Shown piece by piece: positions 41,867 through 52,394 of a stretch of 64,000 bases of DNA. Source of the DNA: Chondrus crispus (Eukaryota; Rhodophyta; Florideophyceae; Gigartinales; Gigartinaceae); assembly GCF_000350225.1 (NCBI RefSeq), contig NW_005179211.1:234666-298665 (forward strand), written 5' to 3'. Made by a program: the position numbers and the translations under genes. Each line of letters starts with the position of its first letter. The stretch's first letter is position 1. The notes beneath the pieces were generated by a model. It was given only the letters and a program-made list of their open reading frames with translations, made no database searches and was not told where the DNA came from.

Positions 41867-42586
41867 TCAGACCTGGACGCCTTGATCTGCTGTCTGATTC
41901 TTCTTTACCAACAAAGAAAGTTCTGTTAGCCGTTCTGCTAGCACGTCCACTTTCTTTTCGATCTTGTCCGGCTCATGGCGTCTTTCCGGTCTCTGTAGAA
42001 TGCGCTTAGGCGCCGGAGGCTGAGGTTGCCTAGCATTGTGTGCAGCCATAAAGGCTTTGCGGCCAGACACGAAGTCCTTAACGGCCTTCTTGAGCGCCCC
42101 GTACGAGGTAGGTGCCCTATACAAGACGAACTGTGACACGGCGGTGTGCTCCATGACCGCGTTCCGGAGTAGTCCGAACATGGCTTCGGGGTTGAACGCT
42201 GCTGTATCGAAGCGGCGATCCATATCGTTTAACGACGCGAGCACGTCGTTGCCGTCCAACCTACTCGCCACTGCGAGCCTGATGTTTTCTTTCGGTTCAG
42301 GGACTGACTCGAAACGGTCGAGCAATGCCTTCTTGACTTCTTGGTAGTCGCTGGCCGCTTCGTTCAGTACACCGTCTTGGCTGTACGTTTCATAGTAGTA
42401 GTCGAAAGCCTCCCCTTGCAGGTAGCACAGTAGCTCTCCGGCTTTGTCTTCGTCGAACTTGCGTTTCATTACGACGTTTTTGTAGACAAAGAAGAACTTG
42501 GCGACATCCGCGTCGTGCTTACCATCGAACGCCAGAGAAGCGGGACCCGCCTGTCTGTAGGCGTCGGCCCTCCACAAGAGTACCAT
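41867..42586 (-). pseudogene. gag: GypE gag, ends at a premature TGA
   Basis: Capsid-like gag domain: ASLAFDGKHDADVAKFF, LLCYLQGEAFDYYYE, DYQEVKKALLDRFESV, typical of retrotransposon gag. It closes with a Lys/Glu helix and stops at TGA 41869-41867, right before the zinc knuckles. The stop fits CGA to TGA. The frame is open upstream into the presumed LTR; the first ATG after it overlaps the LTR/PBS junction at 42586. Confidence 0.75.
42568..42585 (-). other. GypE primer binding site
   Basis: On the reverse strand TGGTACTCTTGTGGAGGG directly follows ...CAACA, a plausible LTR end at 42586. It matches the GypD site at 17 of 18 positions. Confidence 0.5.
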
Positions 42587-42790
42587 GTTGGTGCGAAAAC
42601 GGGGTACGTCGTCCCGTGTCTTACCCGTGTGTGTTTTTTTGTGATGTGTCTGCCCTTGGCCGTGCAGGGCGACCGAAAACCACCGCATTTATACTCTTTT
42701 TGCGCACGATCTACAATTACTAACTTAAACTTCCAATTACTTACACCGGTCCCCACCACGTGTCACACGCTCAATAGAGAATATAAGTTC
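42586..42790 (-). repeat. GypE 5' LTR (outer edge not found)
   Basis: Lies upstream of the PBS on the reverse strand and contains a TATA-like GTATAAATG near 42690. No second LTR copy is present, so the outer edge is a guess. Confidence 0.3.
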
Positions 42791-42862
42791 GACAATCAAT
42801 TGTGACGGGTTTTTTAAAACAAAACCACTTTGTAAAAGTGATTTGCGAGATCCTCCCCAAGA

Positions 42863-42920
42863 GTATTGCAATACGCCAATAGTGCAGTATTCTACCGCGT
42901 GGCACTGTACTGCACTATTG
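42863..42920. repeat. Palindrome and 13-bp inverted repeat
   Basis: GTATTGCAATAC at 42863-42874 is a perfect palindrome. CAATAGTGCAGTA at 42877-42889 pairs perfectly with TACTGCACTATTG at 42908-42920. It lies between GypE and the piggyBac element and has no assigned role. Confidence 0.6.
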
Positions 42921-43050
42921 AGCGGTATGGACTGTAATGCCTCCTTTGATGCACAAGCCTACAATGCACAGTATGTAAACGTGTACACCACGAAGTACAG
43001 TAGGAGTTGTCTACAGTCGATGCCGCACATACCTTACGAAGGTACAGTAG

Positions 43051-45738
43051 CTAGTGTCTATTGGACGGACGTTTTGCACTCATTTGAGGCGAAATGAGCC
43101 TCATCTGAGCACCGAAAAATAACATCCTCACGAGTCAGAATATTAGTTACGCCCTGTCAAAGAGTTGAACATGACTGCTGTACCCCGTTACAGGCCGCCT
43201 CACTACAGCTATAATTGCCAGCACGAATTGAAGCAGCATCGGTGCAGTCGCTATCAAACCATATGTCATGTAACGTTCAAGCTTCTATTGTATTACTTAA
43301 TGCATCAAGTTGAAATGCCTCGTAAAACAGTCACGGCTATTCTTTGGATGACAAAGAAAAATTTCGCTTCCCTCCTTCACTCCGCACTGAGAACAGACAC
43401 ACGTTGACTTCATTTTTTCCCTTTCGGACAGACAAAACACAGTCCTTGCTTTCTCTGATCCAAGTCCTCTGCGCTGGAGGTACGTCGACGTTGTTTTGTG
43501 GGAGATAAATAAATCCCGCTGCCATCGGTCCGTATTTCCTCATCCATCGCGTCTTCACGCTCAACATGACTTGCACGACACGTTCCTATGACATCAAACG
43601 AATTTTGAACCATTGCAGTACTGAGTAGAACCCAAAAAAATTCAGATCGAGTAAATCTCTCGCACTGTCTCCAAAACGATAGAGAAGGTAGCAATCCGTC
43701 AGCACAATTCCTAACAGAGTACAATTAATTCGAAATGACCACTCCTTAACCTCCACAGATTTTTCGAGGTCCAGACTATCCTGGCGAAGTCTATTATGAC
43801 TGCCAATGACCCCGGCTGCCGCAAAATAATCCGCGATCATCTCTGGCATCGAGATGCCGATATCAACAGGGCATGCTCCATTTTCGAGCTGCCTCCATCT
43901 CATGCGTTGCTGAAGTACTGTCTTTTCGACACGACCGGCTGTAGCAGTGAAGATTCGTCTGTTTCGATCAAGCCAGCAATCAGCAACTATCTTCTTATTT
44001 TCTCCGTTTGCTTCTACAGTTGTCTCCAGATATTTAAAATCTCCTTTAGCATAAAGCCTTTGGCTCCCCAAAAACCGCACTGGGGATCGTTTCGTCGCCG
44101 TCTTCACCACCCCAATAAATCGTAAGTTGTTCTCGAATAAAACTTCAGAAGCCTCAACTGAGGCAAAGTGACTATCAGCGCAAACAATTCTCTCCCGATC
44201 AGACCATGGTTTGCAAAGTTCCAGTAAAACTCCAGTGCCATTGTTCCAGTGGACATTTTGCCGAACAGTGTCAGATTCTTTAGCAGATTTAACCAGCTTT
44301 AACCCGAGCATGATCCACGATTTTGCGCAGGCCACATTCTGAACTTCCATGCCATTTTCTGGCTTACGTTCGAGTTTGACATAATGATGGCAGCCGACAT
44401 CAATCCACGAGCCTCCTAAATCGTACCATCTGGACATGGACTCGTCTACACAAAGAAAATGAGACGGTATGACATGCTCTCTACGGTGAGCGTTTATAGC
44501 CTCAACAAATTCCTCGCGAAGGCTCCATTGCGTTTTCTCAGTGTAGCAGTGGTCTGTTTTATCTTGACTGAATTGCAAGAACTTGCGTATGATCTCAAAT
44601 CTTTCACGCGACATGATTGAGCCAAACTTCGGCTGTCCGAGAACAGGTGACAACGTGCAGGTACTCCAAAGATCTCGCCTGTTAGAAAACTTGCATCTCG
44701 TCATGAGTACGAGCGTACCAAAGAACTTAACAATTTCTCCAGACGTCGTAGGCCTATGACAATTTGTTCTTAATTTGTTGTTGGTGAGAACGACCATCCT
44801 TGCCAAATGTAGAAGTGGAAACATCCAAAAAAAATAGTCCAGCAACTTCATATTCCCAGGGGCACTGCCCTCCTGCATAAATATCTTTCAGGCTCTCTTA
44901 CACGGCAGGAGATTGGCTGGACTTTTCCATTGACACAGTCGTCCACTGCGGTAGAATTCCAGCGCTGGTCATGGCATTCAAAAACAAAATGTTCGGCATC
45001 TTCCAATTTTGATGGTGACGAAGGGGGCAAGAATTCATCGTCGGTCTTGACTGCGTGTTGTTGTGGGATACTTGGGGCACTGTTCTGCGGATTTAACAAC
45101 TGAGGCGGCGGGGTCCTGTTTGAGGGAGTTTCTTGAACAGCATTTTCGACAACATTTGTTGCTCTGTCGGCGATTTTCTGATACTCAGAATCCAAGAAAA
45201 AAGGGGTCCTCCGAAAAGTCTCGAGGCTGACGCTCTGGAATATAAGTTGGTCCTGACCCTACACTTCCTAGCGGTAAAGTGACAGTCTTGGTGTTGGGTC
45301 CATACGCAAACAAACATTTTAGGTGCTTGTAGTTCCGCCCCTTTTTCTGTGAAACGATCACAGAAAGGACTTTCCCATCAACATTAGGCTTGTGAAATGA
45401 TAGTCCGAAGTAGTTTTTGGCTATCGAGTGCTTCAGTACTCTTGTTGCGAGAGCATGAATGTGCGCTCCTCGTACTAGGCGCGGATCTGAATTGGCAGGG
45501 GCCATTTGATTGATTGTGAGGATTTTTTCTGGGTGTCGGAGCTTTGGATAGATCCTCTTAAATACAGTGCATTCTTTGTGCCTTCAAATGACTTGGACAT
45601 TGTTTATTACTCTTACTGTTACAGTTTCGCGGCAACTATGGGTTTCGGTTCTCCCTCTTTGCCCCAGAAACAGCGACGGAAAAAAGCCTCACATGAGGCG
45701 AAATTCTCAAATGAGGCGCATTGTCCAATAGACACTAG
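43051..45738 (-). mobile_element. Decayed piggyBac-like DNA transposon
   Basis: A 16-bp perfect inverted repeat, CTAGTGTCTATTGGAC at 43051-43066 and its complement at 45723-45738, encloses the transposase pseudogene; CTCATTTGAG also recurs just inside both ends. No TTAA target duplication, the piggyBac hallmark, is visible at the ends, so either the true ends lie elsewhere or the group uses a different target. Confidence 0.65.
43297..45505 (-). pseudogene. piggyBac-type transposase, frameshifted
   Basis: Cut-and-paste transposase of the DDE_Tnp_1_7 (PGBD) type. The largest open part, 44878-43586, contains the core: FFGTLVLMTRCKFSNRRDLW, FLCVDESMSRWYDLGG (first catalytic Asp), RIVCADSHFAS (second Asp) and IVADCWLDRNRRI. 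The N-terminal parts at 45505-45185 and 45195-44848 are in different frames. At the C-terminus a deletion in an A-run near 43410 shifts into a Cys/His-rich tail (CVCSQCGV, CHPKNSRDCFTRHF) ending in TAA at 43299-43297, matching the cysteine-rich domain that binds piggyBac ends. At least three frameshifts make it inactive. Confidence 0.85.
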
Positions 45739-47233
45739 TGCACATCCGGATATAGAATGTTTTAGTTTTGTGCAAGTGCGCCCGGCATGCAAAATTTGCC
45801 ATGATAAGGGGCCCTGACGCCTCATACTCATAACAGGGCCATGCGGGCACAGCCCCATTGAGGTAAAGAATTAGACAGTGGAGAGGCAGAGCTGTCCACA
45901 AAACAGCAGCAACCAGTTGACTGAGTCGAGAGCCGAACCAGGTGGCACCTCCAAACCAAAACCTCACTCACCAGTTTGAAGACATCAGTAAAATGCTTCG
46001 CCAGTCTAGAGACTGTCATAATTACTGTGCGATCCAGATGCCATACAGCATATTTGACGTTCAAACCGCTTGCGTGAGGAAAAGAGTCAGAAACAGAGTT
46101 CTTAGTTTCTGTTGCTTCACTTCATGACCGAAAAAGTGGCTGTTTCATGAATGACATAAAGTGCACGTGCCGATTTAGTGCGCATTTCGAGCCTTTTTGC
46201 ATACGTGCACTAAATAAGGGCACCTCTCCTATCTATCCAACCGGCGTTTGTCTTCATATGAGGACAGCTCTTTCTTGCAAAAGTATATAAATGAAATTCA
46301 ACATTTAAAAAGCTTTTTATGCGCTATTTCCATAACGAACTTGTTCTCGGCATTGCTATCCTGCAGAACGCCGAGATCGCAGCTTTGAATACGCAGAATA
46401 AGTAAGAATGTAATGCAGATTTAGTACCTAGTAACCCGGCGTTTTTGGTTTCCAAGTTATTTTACATGCGGCTTAAGGTGGTTTAAAGGAACTCCTTTTC
46501 CAGGCATATCTAAAACCGACCAGGAAGAACATGAAATTCTCGCATAGTTCTTTCTGGTCCCGAGGCAGGAGTCAAGTACTGTGGCGGGAGTACCTTTTTC
46601 CTTCTTGTCGAGAAAGGGCAAGTCAAGAAAAAATATGTCGAAAAGTGTCCTCATATTGCGCTACACTGAAGCTCTACTTGATGCAGAAAGGACATATGTA
46701 GACCACGTCTTCAGGGCTGAAATGAGCCTACGAGGGTTGTACGTCCAAGAATGGTTCAGCCTCAAGTTTGTCGGAGACACCGATCTCTTGCGAGAGAGCA
46801 GCAAAATGGTCTGTAGGTGAGCAATTCGCGAACTGGTTCAGCGTCGAGGAAGATTCCCGACGAGCGATTATACTGCATCGCGCATTCCTCATGAGATTGT
46901 GCACGTCTTTGAATGTAGATAACAACCTACTAAACGCGATTACGCGTTCATTGAAAAAGCACGCGTTTCTGAACTCTCTCTGTGAGGGTGTGTGAGCACA
47001 TCTGGTTCAGTCATCCCTGGAGGCTTCTCAAAACGACCGTCACACCCGAACAAGGCAGCGAAAAGCACCACGCAAAGTAACTGACACGATCGCCACACGC
47101 AATCAGCAGTTGCCAAGTCCACCAATAACACAGCCACTCTTCGGGCTCCCAACCCAATCACAACCCTCCAGTAGGGCATACCCCTCTTCCCGTCAACAAC
47201 CAAACCCAAGACGACACCATGTCGTCATTTTAA
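45739..47233. other. Intergenic stretch without recognised gene
   Basis: Moderately AT-rich. Two inverted repeats are visible: GGCCCTG/CAGGGCC at 45810-45840 and ATTTAGTGC/GCACTAAAT at 46173-46215. Open frames on the plus strand at 46581-46995 show no recognisable domain and lie in two different frames; they could be a decayed gene. Confidence 0.4.
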
Positions 47234-47510
47234 GGTTTACGCTAGGAGAATTCTGCAACAGTTATGACGAAGAAGTGACGAAGAAGTGTAAGCCCATTGC
47301 AGAATTCTCTATTGCAGAATTCTTTAATTGAATTGCAGAATTGTAGTTTACGCCACACCGAACAATCTAGAATTCTGCAATAGCCATGAGTAATAGTATA
47401 GAGGCAATTTCGAAACAGTATGCAACCGCAACAGCGAAACGGTATGCACTCCTGAGCACAGAATCGCCTTCTCGGTCAAGGGACGCAGGTTTTAGGCAGC
47501 GACGCAAGCC

Positions 47511-48186
47511 ATGAGCGGTCGATTGCGAGATCATACTTCGCGCGTGGCCGCGCGGCGCGCGACTATGTCGCGTGCGGTGTTGACTGCCGCCGTGCACAAG
47601 CGAGGTACAGATCGAGGCTCTGCTCCGGCCTCGTCAAGTGCACTTCTCAACATCGCGCAACGCTACGCGCAGCACAAGAGGCAGCGCTCTCGCTGCGCAC
47701 GCCGCACCCTCTCGATCTCGTTCCCTGAATTCCATGTCCTTTTTGGTTCTCATCCGGACGCCTCGTGCCTATCCCTTTTCCGGTTTCGGAAAGGGGCCGT
47801 GCATCGCTCGACGTCTATTTTTGCGTGGCCTATGCAAGTGACCAGGACAAAAAGAAACCGTTATGCGGTTTCCCCGCTTTTAGCGACATGCGTCGTTTTG
47901 CGTAGGCTGGCAAGCCCTGCTCGCTGGACAGATGTGGCGTTGTTGTTTAGAAAGCACGCGTCGCAGCTCTCGGAAATACTCTGGGAGGGCTCGGAGATCT
48001 TCCTAAACGCCCGTATGCACCTCATTACTGAGGACATGAGCGCAGAGCTCATGGAAGCCAAAGCCCCAGCTTGGGCGGCGTTGGTGAGTGATAAGAGCCA
48101 TGCGCTCGATAATTGCGTGGGATTCATCGACAAGACGGTGATTGCGATCGCGCGACCCAGTGGCGACGCCTCTCTTCAACAAGTTG
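47511..48186 (+). pseudogene. Harbinger transposase, N-terminal part
   Basis: Starts at ATG 47511. A long basic N-terminus is followed by a helix-turn-helix-like part (LASPARWTDVALLFRKHASQLSEILWEG) and the first catalytic Asp near residue 207 in VGFIDKTVIAIARPSGD. The family reading stops at SLQQV, where a 769-bp sequence has inserted; the family resumes at 48964 with YNGHKCKHGLKFKAVTSP. The 8-bp ACAAGTTG duplication at the two edges supports an insertion. No GT-AG pair keeps the frame, so it is not an intron. Confidence 0.85.
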
Positions 48187-48955
48187 TTGGAAATCTTCGA
48201 CCACATGCTAAGCTACAAGCCTGGACAGATATGACACGTGTACGTCGACGAAACCTAAAATGCTTGCAAGAGCATTCTCAGGATGTTTGGTCTTCAACGT
48301 GGACACGTGTCATATTTGTACACGGTTGCACTTTCCTATCAATTCCGAGCATGTTTCAATTTTTGGTGGTGACACGTGTAAGTTATGTACCTCGTGGCAC
48401 TCTACAGTACATTCTGAACATGTTTCATTTTTCTCGATTTGACAAGTGTGTGACACGTATGACATTTATCCTAGACATGTATGACACGTATGACGTATGT
48501 GCCACAGTGGTTATTAATCGTAGTGTAAAATCTGTAATCTACAGTACAGTACATTCAGATATTATTGACTCTCAAACGGTCCCAAATTATTAGCAAGAGA
48601 GAGTGCAAGTAGGAAAGTCATTTGATTATCAACTGAGAGTGGAAGTAGGAGAGTCACTTGATTATCAACCGAGAGTGCAAGAAGGAGAGTCATTTGATTA
48701 TCAACCGAGAGTGGAAGTAGGAGAGTCACTTGATTATCAACCGAGAGTGCAACAGGGAGAGTCACTTGATTATCAACGAGTGCAAGAAGGAGAGTCACGT
48801 GACCGGCCCTAATGGCTCGTATTGTATGTAGTTCGAAGAGTATAAGTAGCGCCAATAGTTGGCGACCAAGAGTAAAATGGCATCAACTTCTTTTCCCGTC
48901 AACCACCAGCAACCTTCAACCATCCTTCTTCCCTCTGCCCCGCTGACCTTTCCAC
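48187..48955. mobile_element. 769-bp insertion with 8-bp target duplication
   Basis: ACAAGTTG at 48179-48186 is repeated at 48956-48963 and the segment between separates two adjacent parts of the transposase. Eight bases is typical of hAT elements, but only a short terminal match (TGGAAA, one base inside each end) is seen. It holds several TGACACGTRT words, a 36-bp tandem array and, near the right end, a TATA-like GTATAAGTA ahead of an ATG frame (MASTSFPVNHQQ). It has no transposase of its own and is probably non-autonomous. Confidence 0.55.
48599..48806. repeat. 36-bp tandem repeat inside the 769-bp insertion
   Basis: About 5.5 units of GAGAGTGSAAGTAGGAGAGT plus CAYTTGATTATCAACC. Units alternate GTGC/GTGG and CATTTG/CACTTG, implying a 72-bp higher-order period. 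On the minus strand it is open and would encode repeated VDNQVTLLL-type words. Confidence 0.95.
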
Positions 48956-48963
48956 ACAAGTTG

Positions 48964-49399
48964 CCTACAATGGGCACAAGTGCAAACACGGGCTGAAATT
49001 TAAAGCGGTTACAAGCCCATGTGGGCTTATTTTGCATGCCTATAACCCCATGGAGGGGCGGCGCCACGATTGGACGATGTACAGTAGAAGTGGCCTCGAT
49101 GAGTCACTGGAGCAGCTTCTGTCCGTCGATGGGCACCAGTATTGCCTGTACGGCGACGCCGGGTACAACGCACGGGCGTTCATGGAGGTGCCGTTTCAGG
49201 GCTCGCATCTGAGCGACAACCAGAGAGCCTTCAATAAGGCTATGGTGCTGTCCAGGGTCTCGGTGGAGTGGCTGTTCAAGGAGGTCAAGCAGAACTGCAC
49301 CAGTGGACTTTAAAAGGAAGCTGAGGGTTCGTGAGGCGGCTGTAGGCTTCATGTATCTTGCGAGCATGCTTATGACGAACTTTCGGAACTGCGTACATC
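48964..49399 (+). pseudogene. Harbinger transposase, catalytic middle part
   Basis: Continues with YNGHKCKHGLKFKAVTSP, EGRRHDWTMYSRSGLDE, the second catalytic Asp in YGDAGYN (49155-49157) and the Glu in SVEWLFKEVKQ (49266-49268). Near 49300 one base change shifts the frame; the following frame reads VDFKRKLRVREAAVGF and TNFRNCVH up to the GypA insertion. A plain reading would stop at 49311-49313. Confidence 0.88.
49395..49399. repeat. Target site duplication of GypA, left copy
   Basis: ACATC, repeated at 60867-60871 after the 3' LTR. Confidence 0.95.
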
Positions 49400-50046
49400 T
49401 GTAGTGCACTGTGCTATGTAGCGGGACAGCTGTCCCTAGCGGCCAAAATCGCGCTCGCCGCCACCACGTGTACCACGGGGACCCGTGGACTCCCTTGCCG
49501 CTCTACCGGACCTCCCCGTGGACACGTGTAATCCCTCCGCATCCCATAGGGCCTATGGGGGCTGTACTTGGTCCCCTCGGGGCTACACCCGTTCTTCCCT
49601 AGTTATTCTAATTTACAGTATAATTTAGCTTCGCCATTACGGCGACGGGGGACTATATAGTCAACCCGATACTCAAAGTAAAGAGGCACGAAGCCTCGGG
49701 TCTTTTACCTTGGTTTCTGGATTCGAGGTTGTAGCCTCGACTCGGTACTGGCTCGCCCATACCGACCGAGCCATCTACACCCCTGGAATCCCAACTGCCT
49801 TCCCCGCGCGCGTCGACCCCCAACCGCGCGAGCGCTACGTTAATTACTGTGCTGTCCGTTCTGTTAGTTCTGTTTTTCCTTTAATTCACCCGGTCCATCG
49901 CTGACTACGTTGCTACTTCCCTACCGCGCAAGCCGCGCCCGGATCCCGGTTCCGGTCATCCACCGGGTGGTCTCCCGAATTTCCTTACGCGTCCGAACGC
50001 GCGTCGCTCTGCCTACAGCCGCCACCCGTGGCTGTAGTGCACGACA
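49400..50046 (+). repeat. GypA 5' LTR
   Basis: TGTAGTGCAC...GTGCACGACA. It contains CACGTGTACCAC near 49465 and a second ACACGTGTA near 49522. The palindrome GACTATATAGTC at 49651-49662 includes the likely TATA box. It ends in GTAGTGCACGACA, partly repeating its own first bases. Confidence 0.96.
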
Positions 50047-50049
50047 TTT

Positions 50050-50068
50050 TGGTCTCCCGACCTAGAAG
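50050..50068 (+). other. GypA primer binding site
   Basis: TGGTCTCCCGACCTAGAAG, three bases after the LTR, identical to GypB and GypC. Confidence 0.75.
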
Positions 50069-50181
50069 CAGTCGATACTCTCGTGCATCCGAGTGTCCTC
50101 TTTCTTCCCTGACCGACTTTCCCTTTCTATCTCTCCTACCTACGCTTTTCCCTCACGCACCGATCGTTAGGTGTATTCGCC

Positions 50182-52260
50182 ATGGTGACCGGCTCCGAGT
50201 CGTCCCATGACACTCGTCCGAGAGACGTCCCAGCGCCCGTCGCGGCGTGGATCACGCGGAACCGCCGCGAAGGACTCCGTGAAGCCGAGAGGTTCTCTCT
50301 CAACTTAATCGAGGAGAAACTCAACTCGCACACCGCCAAGATACGCGAGATGTTGGACAGCCTTGTTGCTGGTAAGATCGCCGCTCAGGTGGAGGTACAG
50401 TCCCAACAGGGACGTGATCGCCTCGCCGCACTAGAAGGCGTTCTAACGCGAGCGTGGCAGAAAGACATCGGATCCACCGTCGACGAGACGCTTCTTCCCC
50501 TACGGGAGGAAGTAAACCGCCTGACGCAGGAAGTCAACGACCTCCGTCGGCGTAACCTCGCCTTGGAAACAGCGCAGACACGACCCGTCCCCGGTAGACC
50601 GGACGAGTCGACCGCGTCGAAGCCAAGACCCAACCCGCAGTTACATGCGTTACAACCGTTGGACGACAATCTACTGTTCGCCGACGTCACGAAGTCGGCT
50701 CTCACGGCCGCCGGGATCCCGTTCCCCGATCCCCTGACGATGGAGGGACACCGAGATCCGACCGCGGACCTAGCGGCCGCCCGAGGCCCGTCACCAAGAT
50801 CGTCTCGCGACAAGAAGGTCAAGACCGAAGGCCACCGTCACAAGTCCGGCCACGGAAGCCGACCTGAACCGGAGAATTTCTCCGGTTACTCGGGGGGATC
50901 CCCGCCCTCAGCTTCAGAATCCGACTCCGATTCGGACTCCGAAGCCGAGGCATTCACGGTACCACAACCGACCTTCGGCCCTAAAGCGAAGGGTGTCACG
51001 GTGTGGAAACCGACCAACCATCGCTTCCGCGGCGCGTGTAACTATCGAGCTTACCGTCTCGTGAATACCGACCCCACCGTCGATGCAAAGGTGTACGCCA
51101 CGACGCGTAAGCGCGTGCAATATCTCCTCGTCGTAATGGGAGAGTACAAGTTTAACGGGTCCGACCCGATCAAAGTCATCAGCTTTCTGGCTAGATGTAA
51201 GGAGAATTTCGACAACGCAGAAATGTCGGAGGCAATGGCTCTAATGGCCTTGCCGCATCTTCTCAACCCGCCGGCGAAGGAGGCGTACGAATCCCATCGA
51301 GGATATTTCCGACGCAATCAAGGGATTGCGTCGTGGCCAGCAGCAGTGAACTGGTTGCTTCGTACGTATGCTACGAATATTCAGATCGAGCAAGCGCTCT
51401 CTGTGGTCCGGGATTTACGCCAAAAACCCGGCGAAGTGGAGACCGAGTATGCCACTCGTATGTTAACCGCCCTCGCGCGCTGTGGGGACATCCATTCCCC
51501 CTATGAACGCACTACCCTGTTCATAGAGGGCCTCCTTCCGGCGATCAAGCCGTTGGTGCTCCAAGCAAGGGAGAATCGCCCCCGATCCTCATTCGAAGAC
51601 ACGGTGGCCGAAGCCCGCGCTCAAGGGGCGGCCTACCGCGCGCAGACGGCTGGCGGAAGAAGACGCGTCGACTTCGCGAGACCCGCCGCCAAGCAAGTGT
51701 TAGCGATGGCAGACAGTATGCCCTCATCGACAACCGCGGGTCTGACCCCGAGCTATCATACCGGCCTGGACGCCGAGAACTTCCTCGCCAATGACGAGCC
51801 ATTCGCCGCCGCAGCTGGGTCCCCCGCATTTTCCACCGAGGGATCCTCATTCAACGACAAGGATTCGTTGTTCTACGGAGAGCGGCGGCCGACCTACAAG
51901 GACTCGCCCCGGCTCCCGAGACCGCGCGAGAAGTCTCCCGGGTGGGCCGGTCGAGAGGGAACCCGGGATATGAAGACACCTTCCCCGCAAATCATCTGTT
52001 ACACCTGCTACAAAGTCGGGGATCATATTAACCCCGACTGTAGCATGAAGGTGCGCGATGTGTCGCTCGTCCCTCATAATTTTGAGAAGCTCACGGCGGC
52101 ACAGAAGGCCCGTGTTCCGGCAGACGCGTACTTGCGCGCGGTAGCCCTCCTCAGTTTCGAGGCGAATCGGCTGATCGCACCCGTCTTGCCGTCGAAGTCT
52201 CCCTCCGCGTCGGAAAATTCAAGCCCCCCGAGCGGTAAAACCCCCTCTCCGAAAAACTAG
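50182..52260 (+). CDS. gag: GypA Gag, 692 aa
   Basis: Start ATG at 50182. Residues about 25-130 are a long coiled coil (LNLIEEKLNSHTAKIREML, REEVNRLTQEVNDLRRRN). A Ser/Asp acidic stretch (SASESDSDSDSEAEAF) precedes the capsid-like domain (KFNGSDPIKVISFLARC, WLLRTYATNIQIEQAL, FIEGLLPAIKP). The zinc knuckle near residue 611 is CYTCYKVGDHINPDC, a C-x2-C-x5-H-x4-C spacing, one residue longer than usual. The coding sequence contains perfect stems such as 51310-51333 and 52014-52039. It forms the particle and binds genomic RNA. Confidence 0.93.
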   Translation: MVTGSESSHDTRPRDVPAPVAAWITRNRREGLREAERFSLNLIEEKLNSHTAKIREMLDSLVAGKIAAQVEVQSQQGRDRLAALEGVLTRAWQKDIGSTVDETLLPLREEVNRLTQEVNDLRRRNLALETAQTRPVPGRPDESTASKPRPNPQLHALQPLDDNLLFADVTKSALTAAGIPFPDPLTMEGHRDPTADLAAARGPSPRSSRDKKVKTEGHRHKSGHGSRPEPENFSGYSGGSPPSASESDSDSDSEAEAFTVPQPTFGPKAKGVTVWKPTNHRFRGACNYRAYRLVNTDPTVDAKVYATTRKRVQYLLVVMGEYKFNGSDPIKVISFLARCKENFDNAEMSEAMALMALPHLLNPPAKEAYESHRGYFRRNQGIASWPAAVNWLLRTYATNIQIEQALSVVRDLRQKPGEVETEYATRMLTALARCGDIHSPYERTTLFIEGLLPAIKPLVLQARENRPRSSFEDTVAEARAQGAAYRAQTAGGRRRVDFARPAAKQVLAMADSMPSSTTAGLTPSYHTGLDAENFLANDEPFAAAAGSPAFSTEGSSFNDKDSLFYGERRPTYKDSPRLPRPREKSPGWAGREGTRDMKTPSPQIICYTCYKVGDHINPDCSMKVRDVSLVPHNFEKLTAAQKARVPADAYLRAVALLSFEANRLIAPVLPSKSPSASENSSPPSGKTPSPKN

Positions 52261-52394
52261 GAGACCCACAGCTGAAAATCGCTGACATTCCATCGCGGGA
52301 CACCGCGTCACCTCCGCCCCCGAAGCCGGCGATCCGCGTCTTGGGGCGGAGACACGCTCGCCAAGCGAGTCCCTCCAACCCCGATCCGACGGGC

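Noticed and set aside
46940..47209. 89-aa minus ORF with a hydrophobic stretch
   Set aside because: Single short frame without homology, context or start signal; hydrophobic run alone is not enough.
48183..48960. Intron in the Harbinger transposase
   Set aside because: No GT-AG pair at the edges joins the frame correctly, and the 8-bp direct repeat indicates an insertion.
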